Below, in pieces: positions 1 through 9,325 of a stretch of 64,000 nt of DNA. The notes under the pieces are model-generated. The model was given only the letters and a program-made list of their open reading frames with translations, did no database searches and was not told the DNA's origin. This DNA is from Bdellovibrionales bacterium RIFOXYD12_FULL_39_22. Lineage in GTDB: Bacteria; Bdellovibrionota; Bacteriovoracia; Bacteriovoracales; Bacteriovoracaceae. Position 1 is the first letter of the stretch. The number at the start of each line of letters is the position of its first letter. The position numbers and the translations under genes are program-made. The stretch spans positions 51,616 to 115,615 of the forward strand of contig MEQL01000027.1 in NCBI GenBank assembly GCA_001770205.1. The letters are read 5' to 3'.

Positions 1-231
1 GGAGAGTTGTTTTTCTAAAAAGCTTAGTTGCTTATTGTGCGCAAGATTGGCCATGTCCAAGATAAAGATTACATTGTTTTTGAATTTATCTAATTCTGGC
101 AGGACGCTGCGATCAAAAGTGAGTAGAGAGATAATGGATAACTCAATTTGATGTTGCTCTTTTAGTTGTTGTTTTATTTCTAGAAGATTTTTTTTATTGG
201 GTTCGCCTGTAATGTATAAAAAACGATTCAT
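1..231 (-). CDS. Partial hypothetical protein (N-terminal 77 codons, runs off left edge)
   Basis: An open frame starts at an ATG whose complement is at 229-231 and stays open to base 1, giving 77 residues that begin MNRFLYITGE. Too short for the open-reading-frame length filter because it is cut by the window edge, but the composition is protein-like: alternating hydrophobic strands (ISLLTF, NNVIFILD) separated by Lys/Gln-rich helices, as in an alpha/beta N-terminal domain. It is divergent from the HD-GYP gene on the right. I do not recognise the family; a receiver-like or pseudo-receiver N-terminal domain of a signalling protein is possible but only a guess. Confidence 0.55.
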   Translation of the reverse strand, partial: MNRFLYITGEPNKKNLLEIKQQLKEQHQIELSIISLLTFDRSVLPELDKFKNNVIFILDMANLAHNKQLSFLEKQLS

Positions 232-440
232 TAATTACTGCCAATGTTAATTACTTGATATGCAAACGAAGATTATACCCTTATCGCCTTTTCCTTTTCA
301 AGGGCGGCCACAATAAAATGCTCAGTTATTTGATCAAGATATGGAAACGTTTTGGTCGGCCATTTATTATAGTAAAGAATGTAAATATATTATTTTAAGC
401 TCCGATATGTATGCACTCGTGTGGTGGTTGGGATGTAAAT

Positions 441-1190
441 ATGAAAAAAACAAGTGGTAAAGAACAAAAAAATTCGGCCAATGTTCTTAGCTTTGAACGG
501 CCATTTTATGATGCGCAAATAAGAAAATTTGAAGCAGAAATTTCAAAATTGCAGGCCTTGCATAAGGAGACTTGTGAAATGGCCGTGCGAACTATCTTGC
601 GTGCACTAGATCACAAAGATCATTATACTTACGGACATAGTATGCGCGTGGCCCATTATGCGCTGATTTTGGGTGAGGAACTGGGTTTTTCACCTCAAGA
701 GTTATATAATCTTGAGCTTGCATCGATCTGTCACGATATTGGAAAAATCGGTGTTCCTGATGCGGTTCTTTTAAAACCATCTCGTTTGGACGCCGAAGAA
801 ATGAAGATGATGCAGGAACATCCAGGAAAATCGTATGAGATAATAAAAGAATTTAATTTTTTGGCCAACGTAGCAGACTATGTGCGATTTCATCATGAGC
901 GAATTGACGGAACTGGCTACCCTCAAGGATTGGCCGGAGAGGAAATTCCACTAGTTTCTAGGATAATTCTTGTCGCAGATACGTTTGATGCTATGACCTC
1001 TTCTCGCCCATATCGTAAAGGGTTGACGCACCAGGCGGCCATTGATGAACTTGTTAAATTTTCTGGAACGCAATTTGATGGTGCTCTTGTTTCGCTCTTT
1101 TTGCAAGGAATGGAAAAAGAAAATCAAAAAAAGCGAGATCAATTTTATTTGCAAATTGTTAATGAACTATTCAATAAAGATGCGGCCTGA
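441..1190 (+). CDS. HD-GYP domain protein, probable cyclic-di-GMP phosphodiesterase
   Basis: Predicted to hydrolyse c-di-GMP in the cytosol. From the ATG at 441 the protein has 249 residues: a Lys/Glu-rich N-terminal helix (about residues 1-45), then one HD-GYP domain to the end. The metal and substrate motifs are canonical: HDIGKIGVPD near residue 98 and HHERIDGTGYP near residue 151, followed by VADTFDAMTS and RPYRKG. No receiver, PAS or membrane segment precedes the domain, so its input is unknown. An upstream in-frame ATG at 411 would add ten residues but has no Shine-Dalgarno (SD); the 441 start has a GGGA about 10 bases upstream and begins MKKTSGKEQ. It fits with the PilZ protein at 7064 and the degenerate HD-GYP at 37705 as part of a c-di-GMP network. 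Confidence 0.93.
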   Translation: MKKTSGKEQKNSANVLSFERPFYDAQIRKFEAEISKLQALHKETCEMAVRTILRALDHKDHYTYGHSMRVAHYALILGEELGFSPQELYNLELASICHDIGKIGVPDAVLLKPSRLDAEEMKMMQEHPGKSYEIIKEFNFLANVADYVRFHHERIDGTGYPQGLAGEEIPLVSRIILVADTFDAMTSSRPYRKGLTHQAAIDELVKFSGTQFDGALVSLFLQGMEKENQKKRDQFYLQIVNELFNKDAA

Positions 1191-1250
1191 GATTCTACCG
1201 TTAACAAATTCTTTGCGAGGAAGATAATTTCGGTTGTCTTTGATTATCGA

Positions 1251-2369
1251 TTAATCGCAAAAGGCCGTGGGCATCTGAGTGTTGATATTGTGAATTTGAA
1301 CAATCTTACAATCACCTGAATTAGCATATACATTGGAAACGTAGCATTCTATTTTTTTTTCGTTACGTATGGCCCATTGCATATTGCCGCGACAGTCTCG
1401 ATAACTTGCTTCGTCAACACACGCCCAGTGGCGGCCAAGGCAATTATAAACAAGGCCTCGGCCTAACTTTTCATAATTGGGAGGAGAAACATATGGGAGT
1501 TGTTTTCCAAGTAAAATCTCTTTTTGTTGGCGAATAGATACTGGCCGGTCTACTGACTGATTGGATAGGTTCTGTTGTTTTTGAATTAAATCATCACTAA
1601 GTTTTTGCAGACGCAATTTTTCTTCTTCTAGCGCGGCCCTTTCTTGCTCCAACGCTTTCTTTATCTCTTCACTATTTGTTGGCTGATCAGGTTTACTAGC
1701 ACCAGATTCTAGCTCACTTATTTTTAACTTATATTCTTCAATTGCTTTGATATTTTCTATTTTCTCTTCTTCGCTTTTAGTTATGGCATCTTTTAGTGCC
1801 AAAATCTCTTCTTTATAGGCATCCCTTTCCCGTAACACTTGTTCATATTCGGCCTTAGCAACCAATGTTTTCGTTGGCAAAATTGTTGGTGTAGCGGGAG
1901 TTTCCTCCGCAACTTTATTTTGTGTGGCAGGAGGATTGTCTTCCTCAATATCTTTTTTGCTGTTGTCCATTGTCGAAAAAACATAGATAGCAAAAAAAAC
2001 AACGAAAACCATCAAAGCTCTCTGCCGTAACTGTGGATCTGATTTCAATTTTTCAAAAATAGATGCTGGATCTGAATCAGCGCTAATATCTTTTTCTTCT
2101 GTGGACTTTATTTTTCTTCTATCGCTATTTATATTTTTTTTAAATTTATCTTTGACTTGAGAGCCAAAAACTTGGGCACGCTCACGAATGGTGGTAACAA
2201 TTCCTTTTCCCTCTTCTTCGTCATCATCGTTAACATTGCTTTGGGCGGCAAGTGGTATTTTTTTTGAAGAAGTAATGGAAGTTTTGTCCTTTATGGACAT
2301 ATTACTTGTGGCCATTTTTTTTATATCGGTTTTAATTGTCTTGCTTCCGTCGGAACTATTTAGTGCCAT
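1251..2369 (-). CDS. Single-pass membrane protein with coiled coil and C-terminal Cys-rich domain
   Basis: Unrecognised family. The 372-residue protein has a charged cytoplasmic N-terminal region of about 115 residues, one membrane segment (ALMVFVVFFAIYVF, about residues 118-135), a long Glu/Lys-rich coiled coil (about 160-265), and a C-terminal domain of about 90 residues with six cysteines (CLGRHWAC, CRGNMQW, ECYVS, GDCKIV, terminal FCD) that could form three disulfides outside the cytoplasm. I start at the ATG at 2369 because GTGGAG lies about 9 bases upstream; the longer reading to 2387 needs a TTG. It is divergent from glf. The topology suggests an envelope-spanning structural or scaffolding protein; no enzymatic motif is visible. 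Confidence 0.8.
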   Translation of the reverse strand: MALNSSDGSKTIKTDIKKMATSNMSIKDKTSITSSKKIPLAAQSNVNDDDEEEGKGIVTTIRERAQVFGSQVKDKFKKNINSDRRKIKSTEEKDISADSDPASIFEKLKSDPQLRQRALMVFVVFFAIYVFSTMDNSKKDIEEDNPPATQNKVAEETPATPTILPTKTLVAKAEYEQVLRERDAYKEEILALKDAITKSEEEKIENIKAIEEYKLKISELESGASKPDQPTNSEEIKKALEQERAALEEEKLRLQKLSDDLIQKQQNLSNQSVDRPVSIRQQKEILLGKQLPYVSPPNYEKLGRGLVYNCLGRHWACVDEASYRDCRGNMQWAIRNEKKIECYVSNVYANSGDCKIVQIHNINTQMPTAFCD

Positions 2370-2541
2370 GCTTGGGGACTCCACCAAAAAGAGAGGGAAT
2401 AATTTTTATCCATGCTTTGATTGTATCAACTAACTGCTCCGGAGACAATTGGCGGAAGGCCTTGACCTATTAAACAATGTTGAGTTGACCACTCTGGTAA
2501 TTTTAGATGTCTATTTGGCCATAGATTGGTATAATCAAAAT

Positions 2542-3687
2542 ATGAATTTTGATGGCCTAGAATTTTTAATTGTTGGGAGTGGTTTTTTTGGATCAGTACT
2601 GGCAGAACGAGTGGCGACAGTATTGGGAAAGAAAGTGATTATTGTAGAAAAGAGAGGCCATATTGGAGGCAATTCCTACTCCGGATTATGTTCTCAAACA
2701 GGAATTGAAGAACATCTCTATGGTGCACATATTTTTCATACATCCAATAAGCGTGTTTGGGATTATATAAGGTCATTTAGTGATTTTACAAATTACCAGC
2801 ATCGAGTTTTTACCGAGTATAAATCGGTTATCTATCCATTGCCAATTAGCTTGGCCACGATCAATGCTTTCTATAAAAAGCAACTTCGGCCATACGAGGT
2901 GGAGGCGTTTATGCAAAATGAACGCGCCAATGAGAATATAGTAAATCCGACTAACTTGGAGGAGATGGCCATCTCTTTAATCGGCCGGCCATTATATGAA
3001 GCATTTATTAAGGGATATACTAAGAAGCAGTGGGACAAAGATCCTCGATTTTTACCTGCAAATATTATTACTCGTTTGCCAGTTAGAAAAAATTATAACA
3101 ACAATTATTTTAATGATTCCTATCAAGGGTTGCCTCAAAACGGTTATTTTAAGTTGTTTGAAAATATACTTTCCAACCCCAAGATTGAGGTGAAATTAAA
3201 TACTAATTTTTTCGAGATAAAAGAAAAAATTCCATCGTCTTGTCACATAATATTTACTGGACCGATTGATCAATATTTTAATTATAAATTTGGCGCTCTG
3301 GAATGGCGAGGTCTGCGCTTTGTGCGAGAAGTATTAAACTACGAAGATTTTCAAGGAACGGCGGTAATGAATTATGCGGATGAGTTAGTGCCATATACTC
3401 GTATTCATGAATTTAGACATTTTCACCCAGAAAGAGTGGCACCGGCCAATAAAACATTGGTAGTTAGAGAATATCCACAGGCCTGGAAGGTTGGAGAAGA
3501 TCCTTACTATCCAATGGGGACCAAAGAGAATTTGGATCGTTATGAACTATATCGCCGGGAAGCTGCGAGCATTTCTAACTTGCATATCGGTGGCCGGATG
3601 GGACAATATTGCTATTTAGATATGGATAAAACTATTTTATTGGCCCTAGAACTTTTTGATAAAATTAGAGTGAGGTATGCAACATGA
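2542..3687 (+). CDS. glf: UDP-galactopyranose mutase
   Basis: FAD-dependent interconversion of UDP-galactopyranose and UDP-galactofuranose, supplying Galf for surface glycans. The 381-residue product begins MNFDGLEFLIVGSGFFG, the Rossmann dinucleotide-binding motif, followed by VEKRGHIGGN, YGAHIFHT, GYTKKQW and VREYPQA, all typical of this family. Length matches the family (about 370-390) when the ATG at 2542 is used; a TTG at 2449 would add 31 non-homologous residues although a GGAG precedes it. The stop overlaps the start of the next glycosyltransferase (ATGA at 3684-3687), so the two are translationally coupled and probably act in the same glycan pathway. Confidence 0.95.
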   Translation: MNFDGLEFLIVGSGFFGSVLAERVATVLGKKVIIVEKRGHIGGNSYSGLCSQTGIEEHLYGAHIFHTSNKRVWDYIRSFSDFTNYQHRVFTEYKSVIYPLPISLATINAFYKKQLRPYEVEAFMQNERANENIVNPTNLEEMAISLIGRPLYEAFIKGYTKKQWDKDPRFLPANIITRLPVRKNYNNNYFNDSYQGLPQNGYFKLFENILSNPKIEVKLNTNFFEIKEKIPSSCHIIFTGPIDQYFNYKFGALEWRGLRFVREVLNYEDFQGTAVMNYADELVPYTRIHEFRHFHPERVAPANKTLVVREYPQAWKVGEDPYYPMGTKENLDRYELYRREAASISNLHIGGRMGQYCYLDMDKTILLALELFDKIRVRYAT

Positions 3688-4391
3688 GTCAACTGCGTGA
3701 TCTAATAGTTATAATTCCCGTATATAACGAAGAAGCGGCAATTGAAATAGTTCTTTCTTCTTGGGCAAAAAAGCTTGAGGAGATGAAAATTGATTATCAA
3801 ATACATGTATATAACGATGGTTCTAGGGATAATACGCTTAATGTTGTGTACTCGCTGGCAAAAGATAATCCCAGAATTGAGGTACATGATAAGGCCAATA
3901 GTGGGCATGGCCAGACGATCTTACTTGGCTATAACGAGAATTGTTCACAGGCGGAGTGGCTTTTTCAGATTGATTCGGATAATGAGATGGGCCCGGAGGG
4001 CTTTGATAAATTATGGAATAAGCGCATTCAATATGATTTTTTGCTGGGATCACGGGCCGGAAGATCACAACCCCTATCTCGCAAAATTGTAACTCTTGTC
4101 TCTCGTATCGTTATCGGAGTAATGTGTGGAAGCGATATTTACGATGTTAATTCTCCTTATCGTTTGATGAGATCTAGCGTTTTCTCTTCGCTTTTTTTTA
4201 AGATTCCGGCGGATACTTTTGCACCCAACGTAATTATTTCTGGCCTTGCAATACGCAATCACCTGCGTATTTATGAAGCGGCAGTAGTATACTCAGATAG
4301 AACTACGGGTGAGGTTTCAATAAAAAAATGGAAGCTCTTGAAAGCGGCGGCAAAATCTTTTTGGCAAACTATCACCTTCTTCGCTTCTTAA
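3684..4391 (+). CDS. Glycosyltransferase family 2 (DPM1/GtrB-like)
   Basis: A 235-residue GT-A fold enzyme that probably transfers a sugar from a nucleotide donor to a polyprenyl phosphate or glycan. Seen: IIPVYNEEAAI at the N-terminus, YNDGSRDNT, the DxD-like QIDSDNEM near residue 97, LLGSRAGR and DVNSPYRLMR. Unlike larger GtrB proteins there is no pair of C-terminal membrane helices. It overlaps glf by four bases, which suggests one operon for surface polysaccharide. Its 3' end overlaps the convergent helicase gene by 20 bases (4372-4391), so transcription from the two strands meets here without an intergenic terminator. Confidence 0.88.
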   Translation: MSQLRDLIVIIPVYNEEAAIEIVLSSWAKKLEEMKIDYQIHVYNDGSRDNTLNVVYSLAKDNPRIEVHDKANSGHGQTILLGYNENCSQAEWLFQIDSDNEMGPEGFDKLWNKRIQYDFLLGSRAGRSQPLSRKIVTLVSRIVIGVMCGSDIYDVNSPYRLMRSSVFSSLFFKIPADTFAPNVIISGLAIRNHLRIYEAAVVYSDRTTGEVSIKKWKLLKAAAKSFWQTITFFAS

Positions 4392-6975
4392 ATCCCAATT
4401 TACTTTTTCCACCGGCGGGATGTCTTTTGTCTGCTGGCAATTGGTGTTTAGAGTTGTTTTTACGAGAAGGGCCTGGCCGTTTAAATCCTGGCCGACGGTG
4501 CTGATTGGCCTTACCGCGAAAGCAGTCTTCGCAAATGGCAAATTCAAACCCCTCAGGGAGAGTTTGGCCACAGTTGGTACATTTTATGACCAACTTTTCT
4601 GAGAGAACGTGATTTAATTTGTGAATGGCCAATCTTTTATTTTCCTGCAATTCTTGTTGATTAAAATCAAAATTCTTTCCGTTAAAATGGCGGGCCAACC
4701 ATTGATATAACTCTACACATTTAATATTACTTTCTAAATATTCAATGTCAGAAGAACTAGCATCAATCACAATACTTTTTATCACTAGGCCATTAGCATA
4801 TCGATTGAGTATAGTTGAATAAAATTGCACATGCTCAAGTAGGCCTAAATTAACAGGAGCGCAGGCAAAGCCAAAGATCTCTGCGTCAGATAATGTGTTT
4901 TTAGCATTGGCATCCTCAATCATTTCTGCCAATTCAATCATCTCTTTAAGGTCGACACAATAGAATGGATTTTTAAATTTCATGGTATTGAAGAGACGTA
5001 AGAATTCAGAGAGGCGCAATTGTGGTAGTGAATTACTTTTAAGTACTGAATTAACTTTTGAAAAGATATCTAGATCTGGCCCCACCATACATTGTGTTTT
5101 TTGTGGTAACTCTGTTTTGAGTGCCTCTCTTATTTTATTAAGTCCATCTTCATCTTTGGTTAGACAAGATACATATCCAATGGGGAATCGTTGATATCGG
5201 CCACAGCGGCCAGCAATTTGTTTTATTTCGCTGTTAGTAAGAGGGAACTCTTGATTTTCGATATATTTAGAAAAGGCAGAAAATACAATACGTCTAATAG
5301 GCAGATTCATTCCCATAGCAATAGCGTCGGTACTTACGATAATATCCGTTTCGCCAGCATCAAACTTTCGTGCCTGCTCTTTTCTGACCTCGGGACTTAA
5401 CATGCCATAGACAATAGATATTTTAAAATTTCTTTTTTCTAGATCCATCTTAAAGGCCAGTGCTTTTTTTCTAGAAAAAACAATTAAAGCGTCCGAACGA
5501 ATTAATTGATTTAAGACTACGGGTTGTGATTCCACTTTAATCTCTGTCATTCTCTCATACTTTTTTATCTCTAGCGTATCTCCACAAAGTTTTACAATTT
5601 GTTCCACCAAATCTTGCACTGAATGGTCTCCGCAAATATGAAGTTCGGGAGTACATAATCCAATTAGTGCCCGAGTCCAGGCCCATCCTCGTTGAGGATC
5701 AGAAAGCATCTGCACTTCATCAATAACACAACAGTCGAAATCCTCATGTAGTTTTGCCATCTCAATGGTTGAGGAGTAGTGAGTTGCTTGCGGTGTTTCG
5801 ATAATTTCTTCGCCGGTTAATAGTGTAGTTGGCACCCCTTTGCCATTCATGGTGTCATATAGCTCGGCGGCCAGCAGTCGAAGTGGGGCAAGATAGCTTC
5901 CGTTTTTTGCCTTACAAAGGGCCTCAATGGCGTGATAGGTTTTTCCAGAATTGGTGGGGCCCATATGATAAATTATTTTACGATTTATTCTTCTCGCGTT
6001 AGTGTGAATCCAAAATTCCCCCAAATATTCTTTGATGATGTTTGAAGAAATATCAGTACGTTTTATTAAAAGCAAAGAGTTTAAGAATTTTTTAAATTCT
6101 CTTTCTAAATAGCGTACGTCACGCCAAATATTAGTCGCGAGTTGAATATAAAAACGCTCATACTCCTCTTGGTCAATGAGATCGGAACGGAGGTTGTTAT
6201 CACGCAAATATGAAATAAAAAGCTTCTTTAAATTGGCCGTTTGCGCCAGAGCTAGTTCGGCTGGATATTTGAAGAAATTGTCCAATTGTCCACGAATTTG
6301 CGCTTCTAATTTTCCAATAGATGATTTTTTGAGGCGAGACTGATTTTTGTAAATATGTTTTTCTAAATTTTTTTTAAGATCATAAAATATTGCGCTAATG
6401 CGATCAATGTTTTCAGCAGCGATTTCTGGCCGTAGTCTGGAAATAGCATTATCGATTAGTAGCAGCATTTCTTTCCAAACTATTTCGCGAAGCTTGGATT
6501 TATATTCCGCTGAACAGATATTGCAGCTACATTCCAGATCCTCTTCGTAAAGATCGGAAGATAGATTCTCTCTGATTTGGTTACGAGTTTTTATGTGGAT
6601 ATTTTCTAAGGCAGTAAGCCAGTCAGTGATCTCTATTTTTATGGAATTAAAATAATCATCAGAATTAGCGGCCGAGGAATCTAATTCATAGAGTTTTCGC
6701 TCAAGAAATAGATATTTGCCGCGCAAGGCGGTATCTATAACGTTTGACGGGCGAAGATAGTTTTCAAAAATACCAAACTGCTTGGTTATATTTGTTCGCA
6801 GCGATGGATGTTTGGATAAAAATAGAGAAAGCATTTTATGCACATCTTTTTGAAGTGCTAAAATATTTTTTGCCAACTCAAGCTGGTGACAAGCTTCATC
6901 GTGATTTTTTTCAAGCTGAAGTTCAATTTCTTTGTAATTGGGTAGAGTACTGCTGCTACTAGTAGAATTATCCAT
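4372..6975 (-). CDS. Suv3-like DExH RNA helicase with C-terminal zinc-binding motif
   Basis: ATP-dependent RNA helicase of the SUV3/SUPV3L1 type, the family known from the mitochondrial degradosome and found in some bacteria. In the 867-residue product the core starts near residue 330: Walker A MGPTNSGKT (about 337-345), DEVQ near 415, VSTDAIAMGMNLP and QIAGRCGRYQR near 587. Residues 1-320 are a mostly helical, charged region with a CSCNIC motif and no obvious match. The C-terminus carries CTNCG...CEDCF near residue 797, a probable zinc ribbon, then an Arg/Lys-rich tail that could bind RNA. It probably acts in RNA turnover with exonucleases encoded elsewhere. Convergent with, and overlapping, the GT2 gene. 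Confidence 0.88.
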   Translation of the reverse strand: MDNSTSSSSTLPNYKEIELQLEKNHDEACHQLELAKNILALQKDVHKMLSLFLSKHPSLRTNITKQFGIFENYLRPSNVIDTALRGKYLFLERKLYELDSSAANSDDYFNSIKIEITDWLTALENIHIKTRNQIRENLSSDLYEEDLECSCNICSAEYKSKLREIVWKEMLLLIDNAISRLRPEIAAENIDRISAIFYDLKKNLEKHIYKNQSRLKKSSIGKLEAQIRGQLDNFFKYPAELALAQTANLKKLFISYLRDNNLRSDLIDQEEYERFYIQLATNIWRDVRYLEREFKKFLNSLLLIKRTDISSNIIKEYLGEFWIHTNARRINRKIIYHMGPTNSGKTYHAIEALCKAKNGSYLAPLRLLAAELYDTMNGKGVPTTLLTGEEIIETPQATHYSSTIEMAKLHEDFDCCVIDEVQMLSDPQRGWAWTRALIGLCTPELHICGDHSVQDLVEQIVKLCGDTLEIKKYERMTEIKVESQPVVLNQLIRSDALIVFSRKKALAFKMDLEKRNFKISIVYGMLSPEVRKEQARKFDAGETDIIVSTDAIAMGMNLPIRRIVFSAFSKYIENQEFPLTNSEIKQIAGRCGRYQRFPIGYVSCLTKDEDGLNKIREALKTELPQKTQCMVGPDLDIFSKVNSVLKSNSLPQLRLSEFLRLFNTMKFKNPFYCVDLKEMIELAEMIEDANAKNTLSDAEIFGFACAPVNLGLLEHVQFYSTILNRYANGLVIKSIVIDASSSDIEYLESNIKCVELYQWLARHFNGKNFDFNQQELQENKRLAIHKLNHVLSEKLVIKCTNCGQTLPEGFEFAICEDCFRGKANQHRRPGFKRPGPSRKNNSKHQLPADKRHPAGGKSKLGFKKRRR

Positions 6976-7063
6976 CTTTTATAATGCCTTTGCTTTGCAA
7001 ATTGTTTAATTCCATTATACCATAGTAGCACTATACTGATTAATTGCACCAAGCAAGATTAAT

Positions 7064-7987
7064 ATGTTAATAAGAAAATTGTATTTTCGTTCCTCTAATG
7101 ATGGGCCACGAAAGACTCCTTGTCTGATTACACCGGCGGATGCAAAATATCTTCAAAGTAGTGGGTTCTCCATCCAAGTTGAGCATGGCCATTCTGCAAT
7201 TTATTCTGATCAAGACTATCAGCTATCAGGCTGTTTACTTGTTCCACTTAATAGCTGGTCAGCATTAGAAGCGGAGGTGGTAGTGATTGGATCTTCTTTG
7301 ATTCCAGAAGAAGAATTTCCCTTAGGGCAGATTCATATTGCACCCTTCGATCAAAATGAAGATAAGCAGTCGGCGGACGCACTACTTAAGAGATTTATTA
7401 TTGGCAATGGAAAAATTTTTGAACTATCTACTTTTTTAGGATCATCTTTAGAGGACTACGTTAGTGATAATATTGTAAATGATGCTAAATTACCTCCGAT
7501 TCCCGGACAAGAAGGCGGCCTGAAATTATCCGACTGTGTGGTTAGGCGCATAATTCAACTGTTAGTGGATGAAAAATCCACGTTATTTATCAACCTTTCA
7601 GATTTGCATGATCGCTTAGTGGATGATTACCAGAAAGAGCGCTCGACCCGTTGGTCTAATATCTCTGTTGAAAAACGGGAAGAAATGCGAGTTCCTTTTC
7701 ATGCAAAAGTTCGTGTCATATTCAGTAGTGGCGATGGCATTGAAGCAGAAACAAAAAATATAAGCGTCAGCGGAGTTTTTATTAATACCGATTATTCCGC
7801 AAAGTTGATGGATAAATGTCAAATCAGTCTTCTTTGGGATTATAAGGGAAAAAATATTCCCTTCATGGTTAGCGGAGAGATTAGTAGAAGTACACCAGAG
7901 GGGTTGGGTGTCTATTTTACGGATATGGATATGGATACTTTTTATTTTATAAAAGACTTAATAAAATACTCATTCCCCGAATCGTGA
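7064..7987 (+). CDS. Saccharopine-dehydrogenase-like N domain fused to a PilZ c-di-GMP-binding domain
   Basis: A 307-residue two-part protein. Residues about 5-130 follow the N-terminal (AlaDh/PNT_N-type) domain of lysine-forming saccharopine dehydrogenase: ITPADAKYLQSSGF, VEHGHSAIYSDQDY, GCLLVP..SW, PEEEFPLGQIHI and LLKRFIIGNGKIFEL. The NAD-binding Rossmann half is absent. The catalytic Lys and His of the fungal enzyme (GLKE and AHCYK contexts) are replaced here (IGSSL, APFDQ), so catalysis is unlikely. Residues about 200-305 are PilZ: the R-rich start KREEMRVPF and NISVSG near residue 231 match the RxxxR and D/NxSxxG motifs. I infer a c-di-GMP effector with a ligand- or partner-binding front domain. 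Start ATG 7064 has no good SD. Divergent from the Suv3 gene; the 3' end overlaps the next gene by 18 bases. Confidence 0.8.
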   Translation: MLIRKLYFRSSNDGPRKTPCLITPADAKYLQSSGFSIQVEHGHSAIYSDQDYQLSGCLLVPLNSWSALEAEVVVIGSSLIPEEEFPLGQIHIAPFDQNEDKQSADALLKRFIIGNGKIFELSTFLGSSLEDYVSDNIVNDAKLPPIPGQEGGLKLSDCVVRRIIQLLVDEKSTLFINLSDLHDRLVDDYQKERSTRWSNISVEKREEMRVPFHAKVRVIFSSGDGIEAETKNISVSGVFINTDYSAKLMDKCQISLLWDYKGKNIPFMVSGEISRSTPEGLGVYFTDMDMDTFYFIKDLIKYSFPES

Positions 7988-9250
7988 TATTGTAGGTGCC
8001 GCAGAATTTGCGCTTAGTTTTTTGTGAGCATTAAATAGCGGAATAATTGATACAATCCAAGAAATAAAAAAGGTAAATAACATGGTGTCGATAACAATCG
8101 CAGCTTGAAACAAAATGAGGATAACAGAGATAGCACCCTTGGCCGCCCTATAGACCACAATATCTGCAATGTATTTTGCACCATAACGTTGTGTGCGATT
8201 AAGAGGGAAATATAAGATCTCTTTAGCAGAGGAAAAAATGGAGTAGTCCATGCCTTTAAAAATAACAAAAGTGATGGCCACCGACATAAGTGTCCCACCC
8301 CCAATAAAAAATCCCAAAAGAGCAACTACTAGATAAGTACTGGGGATGAAAAACTGAATGCGCTTATTGGCAAAAAGCTTCAGACCAACAGGAACAATGA
8401 TCACTTGAATAAATAGGGCGAGACCATTCATTGCAGCATTGATGTTTCCAAAATATCTGGTGCGAATTAGTTTATCAGGAACAAGCTGTTCAAATAAAAT
8501 ATTAAATTTAAAGGTAACCAAGTTGATACAGAATTGACTCATAATGACAATAAAGACGATCCAAAAGACATACTCTTTAACATCGGACACGGAGGCCAGC
8601 GGTGATATTTGAGGCCTCTCATTTCTATTTTCGCCATTAACTATTTTTCTATTAGTAAGTAAGAAAATAAAACCACTGGCCAAAACTATTATTCCACCAA
8701 TGAGAAGAATAATTTCCACACTTACTGTTTTGGTTAATTCTGCCGTCCAGAGTCCACCTAATACTCCCGCCAAACTATTGATTGCTCCGATCGGGCCATA
8801 AAGGACTTTGGCCATCTCCACATCTACCGAGGCATTGATGTAACCAAAGAGAATATGGATTAATAGAACAATATATGCTTCTTTCCAGATATATAACCAA
8901 TAGGCAAAGGAGTTGTGTTGTCCTTTGATCATGGCCAGACCAATGATAAAAAGAACAGGAGTGAAAATGGTAATGGAAAGAAAAATATCTTGAATGTTAA
9001 CTCGTTTTTGCAGCGAACTTAGGAAAGAAACCACTACGGACAGTACTATGACAGAGTATAACCAAACGTGCGGTGATTTATTTGCACCGATTGCATCTAG
9101 AAAAATTGAATCAATAGTTGAACGGGTAATCGGATAGGAGAACAAGACAAAAAATAAAACCGCAGAAACAATTGTCATGTTGCGTTTTTGAGTAGGAGAT
9201 AGGGCCCGTAGCTGCTGTATTATATCTTTAAGCAATTTTCCAATTTTCAT
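7970..9250 (-). CDS. Polytopic membrane transporter, NTT (ATP/ADP carrier)/MFS-like
   Basis: A 426-residue protein with about 11-12 hydrophobic segments over its whole length. The start (SYPITRSTIDSIFLDAIGA) resembles the first helix of nucleotide carriers of the NTT/TLC type (YPLLRSTKDS-like), and GPIGAINSLAGVLGGLWTAEL fits a central MFS-fold helix. It is shorter than plant or chlamydial carriers (about 500 residues), so substrate cannot be assigned. GGATGG precedes the ATG at 9250. It is divergent from the GT39-like gene and convergent, with an 18-base overlap, with the PilZ fusion. An MFS carrier of another substrate is the main alternative. Confidence 0.68.
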   Translation of the reverse strand: MKIGKLLKDIIQQLRALSPTQKRNMTIVSAVLFFVLFSYPITRSTIDSIFLDAIGANKSPHVWLYSVIVLSVVVSFLSSLQKRVNIQDIFLSITIFTPVLFIIGLAMIKGQHNSFAYWLYIWKEAYIVLLIHILFGYINASVDVEMAKVLYGPIGAINSLAGVLGGLWTAELTKTVSVEIILLIGGIIVLASGFIFLLTNRKIVNGENRNERPQISPLASVSDVKEYVFWIVFIVIMSQFCINLVTFKFNILFEQLVPDKLIRTRYFGNINAAMNGLALFIQVIIVPVGLKLFANKRIQFFIPSTYLVVALLGFFIGGGTLMSVAITFVIFKGMDYSIFSSAKEILYFPLNRTQRYGAKYIADIVVYRAAKGAISVILILFQAAIVIDTMLFTFFISWIVSIIPLFNAHKKLSANSAAPTISRFGE

Positions 9251-9325
9251 TTTCCATCCATGAAATTATACTAAATAATAAGTATGTCGAGGATAATAGA
9301 TAATTCGACAAAAGGAAATAGATCC

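Noticed and set aside
2449..2541. TTG start at 2449 for glf
   Set aside because: The extra 31 residues precede the conserved Rossmann start and exceed family length.
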